Assembly (NCBI GenBank): GCA_000961655.1
Contig: LADR01000021.1
Coordinates: 62,001-126,000, forward strand
DNA: 64,000 nucleotides
Reading direction: 5' to 3'
Source of the DNA: Desulfatitalea sp. BRH_c12
GTDB lineage: Bacteria > Desulfobacterota > Desulfobacteria > Desulfobacterales > Desulfosarcinaceae
Made by a program: the position numbers and the translations under genes
Shown: in pieces, positions 60,584 to 64,000 of the stretch
Layout: every line of letters begins with the position of its first letter
How positions within the stretch are numbered: the stretch's first letter is position 1
Notes under the pieces: generated by a model
Told to the model about the DNA's origin: nothing
The model's input: only the letters and a program-made list of their open reading frames with translations
The model's database searches: none

Positions 60584-63001
60584 ATGCCAAAAGAAGATCA
60601 TATCCAACTGAACAAAGTCCTTAAAGCCATCAATCGTATCCTTCAAGAAGCTGGTACCAGCCGATCTGAAGAGGAGATTGGTAAGATGGCCCTGGCGGTT
60701 GCTGAGGAACTGACATCAAGCCGGTTCGGTTTCATAGGAGAACTGACCAGTGAGGATAGGATGGATGACATGGCTATCAGTAATCCAGGATGGGAAGCTT
60801 GCAAAATGGCAGATCCCATTGGTCATCGAATCTTGCCATCAGGCTTATCCGTTTACGGGCTCTATGGACGAGTGCTGAGTGAGGGGCAAGGCTACTACAC
60901 TAATGCCCCTATGTCCCACCCTGATAGCAGGGGGCTGCCAGAGGGACATCCAACATTGACGGCCTTTCTGGGTGTGCCTTTGAAAGAGAGCGGCAAGGTA
61001 ATCGGCATTGTTGCCGTTGGCAATCGGCCAGGGGGATATCGCGATGTGGATGTGGAAGCCTTAGAGCTGTTAACACCCTCCATTGTGCAGGCGATAGTGC
61101 GCTTTAGATCAGAAAGAGCGCTGAGGGAGAGCGAGGAGCACAAGAGGCTTGCCATTGAAATTGCGCAGATAGGAACCTGGGAATACGACCCGCTCACACG
61201 AAACTCCTTTTGGGACAAAAGGAGCAAGCAATTTTTCGGGCTCCCAACTGACGACGCACGAGTTGACCTGAAGAAATTTTTTTCGTTAGTTCATCCGCAA
61301 GATCAGACCCTTGTGAAAAAGGAGATGAACGATTCAATAAAAAATGGCATTATAGATATTCAGTATCGAATCATTAAAGCAGACGGAGAGGAACGTACGA
61401 TTCATGCAATCGGAAAAGTATACTTCGATTCGGAAGGCACAGCTATAAAGGCTATAGGCACCCACGTCGATATAACCGACCAAAAACGATCTGAAAACGC
61501 ATTGATTGAAAGAGAGGAACAACTAAGGCTTTTCATTGAACATGCACCAGCAGCATTGGCAATGTTCGATCGAGACATGCGCTACATAAGCGTCAGTCGC
61601 CGCTGGCGTACAGATTACAACCTTGACGATCGGGAACTTGTAGGACTGTGCCACTACGAAATCTTTCCAAATATCCCGGAATACTGGAAGGAAGCTCATC
61701 AGCGTGGCATGGCCGGGGAGGTAGTGCGCAATGAAAATGATCGGTTCGAGCGTGCGGGTGGATCTGTACAATGGCTCCGCTGGGAAGTACGGCCCTGGCG
61801 CAATCAAAGTGGTGATGTGGCGGGGATAGTGATTTTCACAGAAGACATAACTAAGCGCAAGGAGTCTGAGGAGGCTCTCAAGCAACTCAATGAGACTTTA
61901 GAAGAGCGGGTTGCCATCAGAACAAAAGCGCTTCAGGCACTTTCAGTGGAGTTGATCGAATCCGAGGAGCAGGAAAGGAGTCGGATTGCAGGTATCTTAC
62001 ACGAAGACCTGCAGCAGATTCTGGTAAGCGCCCGGATGCAGTTGCAGGTGGTGAACGAAAGTTCACCTTCTGAACCGTTGCTGGAGAATGTTGAGAAGCT
62101 TCTGGAGGAATCAATCGCAATATCTCGCAGCCTGTCGCACGAACTGAGCCCTTCGGTGCTGCAGCATTCGGACTTGGTTGACGCCCTTCAATGGCTGGCG
62201 CTGCAGAAACGCGAACGATTCGGAATGAAGGTTGAAGTTGAAGTCAACGTTGATCACCTGGTTGTAGAAACGCCCATCAAAACATTCCTCTTCCGTGCCG
62301 TTCAGGAACTTTTATTCAACGTCATCAAACATGCACACACCAAAAGCGTCCAAATAGTTATCTCCAGATCCGATGAGGCCATTGCTATCGAGGTCATCGA
62401 TCAGGGGCTGGGATTCGACACTGGCATCATTGATTCTGCCATAGTTAAAGGCGGATTGGGCCTGCGGAGCATCAGGGAGCGCGCCATCTACGTCGGCGGC
62501 AGCCTCTCAATCGACAGCTCTCCGGGAAAGGGCAGCCGCTTCACCCTGACGGTGCCGATCACTTTGCGCACTGCCGATGAACCGGCGCAACCCGGAATCT
62601 ATCAGCAGAACCTATCCTTGTCCGGAAGGGCCGAGGCGTCTCGCGCCGATGGAATCCGGGTGCTGATTGTGGACGATCATAAGGTGGTGCGCCAGGGATT
62701 AATACACCTGATGTCTGGTAAGCCTGGCATTCAGGTCGTCGGTGAGGCTGCCAATGGATCTGAAGCCTTAGAGTTTACACGAAAAATCCCCCCTGATGTT
62801 GTGATTATGGATATATCCATGCCCGAAATGGACGGAATTGAGGCAACACGCCGGATTAAGGCCGAATTGCCGTATGTGCGCGTGATCGGTCTTTCGATGC
62901 ACCAGGATGATTCCATCACCCAGGCGATGCTCAAGGCGGGGGCAGAGACGGTCTTGAGCAAAACCGCATCATCCTCGGAGCTGTTGAAGGCTATCTATTA
63001 A
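60584..63001 (+). CDS. Hybrid sensor histidine kinase: GAF-PAS-PAS-HisKA_3-HATPase-REC
   Basis: The 805-residue soluble kinase begins with a GAF-type domain ([40 protein letters not shown]), followed by two PAS domains with PAC strands ([40 protein letters not shown]), a coiled coil, the dimerisation helix with His near residue 472 ([20 protein letters not shown]), HATPase ([40 protein letters not shown]) and a C-terminal receiver with Asp near 742 ([20 protein letters not shown]). It shares its whole back half with the kinase at 57140 and the truncated one at 54834, so the three are duplicates with different sensors. The receiver has no output domain. AAAGGTG precedes the ATG, and a terminator follows. 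Confidence 0.9.
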   Translation: MPKEDHIQLNKVLKAINRILQEAGTSRSEEEIGKMALAVAEELTSSRFGFIGELTSEDRMDDMAISNPGWEACKMADPIGHRILPSGLSVYGLYGRVLSEGQGYYTNAPMSHPDSRGLPEGHPTLTAFLGVPLKESGKVIGIVAVGNRPGGYRDVDVEALELLTPSIVQAIVRFRSERALRESEEHKRLAIEIAQIGTWEYDPLTRNSFWDKRSKQFFGLPTDDARVDLKKFFSLVHPQDQTLVKKEMNDSIKNGIIDIQYRIIKADGEERTIHAIGKVYFDSEGTAIKAIGTHVDITDQKRSENALIEREEQLRLFIEHAPAALAMFDRDMRYISVSRRWRTDYNLDDRELVGLCHYEIFPNIPEYWKEAHQRGMAGEVVRNENDRFERAGGSVQWLRWEVRPWRNQSGDVAGIVIFTEDITKRKESEEALKQLNETLEERVAIRTKALQALSVELIESEEQERSRIAGILHEDLQQILVSARMQLQVVNESSPSEPLLENVEKLLEESIAISRSLSHELSPSVLQHSDLVDALQWLALQKRERFGMKVEVEVNVDHLVVETPIKTFLFRAVQELLFNVIKHAHTKSVQIVISRSDEAIAIEVIDQGLGFDTGIIDSAIVKGGLGLRSIRERAIYVGGSLSIDSSPGKGSRFTLTVPITLRTADEPAQPGIYQQNLSLSGRAEASRADGIRVLIVDDHKVVRQGLIHLMSGKPGIQVVGEAANGSEALEFTRKIPPDVVIMDISMPEMDGIEATRRIKAELPYVRVIGLSMHQDDSITQAMLKAGAETVLSKTASSSELLKAIY

Positions 63002-63027
63002 AGAGACCCGTACCTACCTCCTGTTAC

Positions 63028-63066
63028 GGGCAAGATCCATTGTGGGTCTTGCCCGGTCCTTTTTTG
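63028..63066 (+). terminator. Rho-independent terminator of the kinase gene
   Basis: GGGCAAGATCC (63028-63038) pairs with GGGTCTTGCCC (63044-63054), with one G-U pair and a five-base loop, followed by GGTCC and six T residues. It lies 27 bp after the stop codon of the hybrid kinase. Confidence 0.8.
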
Positions 63067-63126
63067 ATCTTTCCGGCATCCAACTCAAAAAATTTTCTTC
63101 CCCCAAAATTTTCGCCGATATTTTAT

Positions 63127-63181
63127 TCAACCTTTTGGTTGACAAAAAATGGTCCGTGATTAAAGTCAACCATATGGTTGA
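63127..63181. promoter_or_regulatory. Two matching palindromes, operators of the ArsR-type regulator
   Basis: TCAACC-TTTT-GGTTGA (63127-63142) and TCAACC-ATAT-GGTTGA (63166-63181) share both 6-base arms and have centres 39 bp apart. The first overlaps a TTGACA (63139-63144) that could be the -35 element. They lie about 90-150 bp upstream of the ArsR-type gene and are the likely sites for autoregulation. Confidence 0.65.
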
Positions 63182-63210
63182 ATAAACGAACGAGTCAATT
63201 CTTTTTGAAA

Positions 63211-63262
63211 ACTTAAAGCTGTGAGTGCTGCAAAACGTCGCTCTCTCTTAACGTAACTCAGC
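63211..63262 (+). repeat. Degenerate copy of the ArsR gene's 5' coding segment
   Basis: About 50 bp (ACTTAAAGCTGTGAG onward) matches codons 20-36 of the downstream ArsR gene (63329-63380) at roughly 80 percent by eye, offset by 118 bp. It is untranslated in the current arrangement and seems to be a leftover of a local duplication. Confidence 0.6.
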
Positions 63263-63272
63263 CGGCAAAGGG

Positions 63273-63638
63273 GTGAATAAAATTTTGTCCATGGTTGAAA
63301 ATGTGAACGATAAAATACTTACTGAAATACTTAAAGCTGTGAGCGATGCCACACGTCGATCTCTTTTGACGCAACTTTGCCAGCATGGCGCCACTCGTGT
63401 AACGGACTTAGCGGACCATTATGATATGTCATTGAACGCGATTTCAAAGCATTTAAAGTTGCTGGAAAAAGCTGGACTTGTAACACGCAGGACCATCGGA
63501 AGAACCCATTTGATTGAAGCGAATCTAAAAAAAATTGGTTTGATTGAAGCCTGGTTCGAAGAACTAAAATCGATCTGGGAATTACGTTTAGAGAGACTTG
63601 ATGAAATACTGAAAAACGGAGGGACTCAAAATGACTGA
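63273..63638 (+). CDS. ArsR-family winged-helix regulator
   Basis: The product, at most 121 residues, has the ArsR fold: ILKAVSDATRRSLLTQLCQH, then the recognition helices VTDLADHYDMSLNAISKHLK and LEKAGLVTRRTIGRTHLIEA. No cysteine pair of the metal-sensing type is present in the usual helix, so it is probably a metal-independent member. Such regulators are often encoded before an SRPBCC/AHSA1 protein, as here; the genes overlap by eight bases. The start is uncertain: GTG at 63273 has AAAGG immediately before it, and ATG at 63291 would give 115 residues. Two palindromes upstream are candidate operators. Confidence 0.85.
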   Translation: MNKILSMVENVNDKILTEILKAVSDATRRSLLTQLCQHGATRVTDLADHYDMSLNAISKHLKLLEKAGLVTRRTIGRTHLIEANLKKIGLIEAWFEELKSIWELRLERLDEILKNGGTQND

Positions 63639-64000
63639 GCTAATGGTAAATATAAGCAAAATAATCCATGCACCGATCGAAAAAGTATTTGATGCATGGT
63701 TAAACCCCAGAATGTTGTCAAAATTTATTATCCCAATGCCAGGTATGACTGCGCCTGAGGTAAAAAACGATGCGCGCGAAGGAGGCAGCTTCACAATTAT
63801 AATGCACGTTGGTGACGATAAACTGCCGCACACAGGTAAGTATTTGGAAATTAACCGCCCAAACAAGCTGGTTTTTACTTGGGCATCTCGCCACTCACTC
63901 GATGGCAGTACGGTGACTCTGAATTTCACTAAGATAAATGATAATAAAACGAATGTTACGCTGACTCAGGTTAAGTTTATCGATGAAAAAGAACGCTCTG
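63631..64000 (+). CDS. SRPBCC/AHSA1-domain protein, partial at window end
   Basis: The first 123 residues are visible, from an ATG overlapping the stop of the ArsR gene. The sequence begins VNISKIIHAPIEKVFDAWLN, continues LSKFIIPMPGMTAPEVKNDA, REGGSFTIIMHVGDDKLPHT, and has GKYLEINRPNKLVFTWASRH, the typical beta-helix-grip pattern of AHSA1/START-like proteins. In ArsR-AHSA1 pairs the second protein is often of unknown ligand specificity. The C-terminal helix lies beyond the window. The translational overlap shows that the two genes are coexpressed. Confidence 0.85.
   Translation, partial: MTELMVNISKIIHAPIEKVFDAWLNPRMLSKFIIPMPGMTAPEVKNDAREGGSFTIIMHVGDDKLPHTGKYLEINRPNKLVFTWASRHSLDGSTVTLNFTKINDNKTNVTLTQVKFIDEKERS

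Overview
The window reads as a chromosome segment from an anaerobic, probably sulfate-reducing member of the Desulfobacterota (the former Deltaproteobacteria). This is inferred from gene content and not from a marker gene: a TAXI-type TRAP transporter beside a CoA-dependent acid-degradation operon, a cyclohexanecarboxylate-type ring-opening operon, multi-PAS hybrid kinases, DUF7151 lipoproteins and a recombinase companion protein that is common in that phylum. No rRNA, complete tRNA or CRISPR array was seen.

Layout. (1) 1-4.1 kb, minus strand: part of an integrated element, with two phage/ICE-type small proteins, a D5-type helicase, a primase-polymerase domain protein and three evenly spaced hairpins that look like an origin or operator. 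(2) 4.3-17.5 kb: a decayed accessory island. It holds an ankyrin scrap, a truncated M48/YgjP protease, a cluster of three unrelated PD-(D/E)XK nucleases (PGN_0703 type, Mrr, NucS-like) with a beheaded Nudix gene, a DUF932 pseudogene, many small unknown genes and a PAS protein with a broken paralogue. A citE-like gene and an HU/IHF gene follow. (3) 18.0-28.5 kb, plus strand: a catabolic operon made of TAXI binding protein, fused TRAP permease, GctAB-like CoA-transferase, thiolase, acyl-CoA dehydrogenase, MFS carrier and IclR regulator. It is interrupted by an exact 402-bp tandem duplication spanning the thiolase/dehydrogenase junction. (4) 28.6-35.1 kb: a second mobile region with repeated 3' ends of a P-loop ATPase gene, the intact ATPase, a YaaW-like protein and a divergent sigma-54 activator facing a near-consensus sigma-54 promoter. 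It ends near a 23-bp tRNA/tmRNA 3'-end relic that may be an att site. (5) 35.6-39.8 kb: TetR regulator plus methyltransferase, then nested wreckage (companion protein, large serine recombinase, IS3 piece, AbiEii toxin).

(6) 40.2-49.2 kb, more GC-rich housekeeping and accessory genes: DUF533 and ChaN-like genes, each with a frameshift at a G run, a YpfJ-like zinc peptidase, a PAP2 phosphatase, a large lipoprotein with collagen-like and BNR-like repeats, a flavocytochrome b2-like hydroxy-acid dehydrogenase and a DGPF/YCII protein. (7) 49.2-54.6 kb, minus strand: a compact operon iclR - badH-like - acyl-CoA ligase - acyl-CoA dehydrogenase (Asp at the catalytic-base position) - badI-like hydrolase, preceded by a 10-bp inverted repeat. 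Together these would activate, oxidise and open an alicyclic acid ring. (8) 54.8-63.0 kb, plus strand: three hybrid histidine kinases of one family (LHDDLQQ-type or a remnant, each with a C-terminal receiver and no output domain) with a CheB methylesterase between them. (9) 63.1-64.0 kb: an ArsR regulator with two matching operators and the start of an SRPBCC/AHSA1 gene, cut by the window end.

The best candidates for something not already catalogued are the sigma-54-controlled YaaW-like/ATPase module with its recurring 16-bp and hairpin repeats (29-34.6 kb), the three-nuclease defence cluster (5.6-8.8 kb), and the kinase/CheB array. Everything here was read by eye; no searches were run, so family names rest on remembered motifs.
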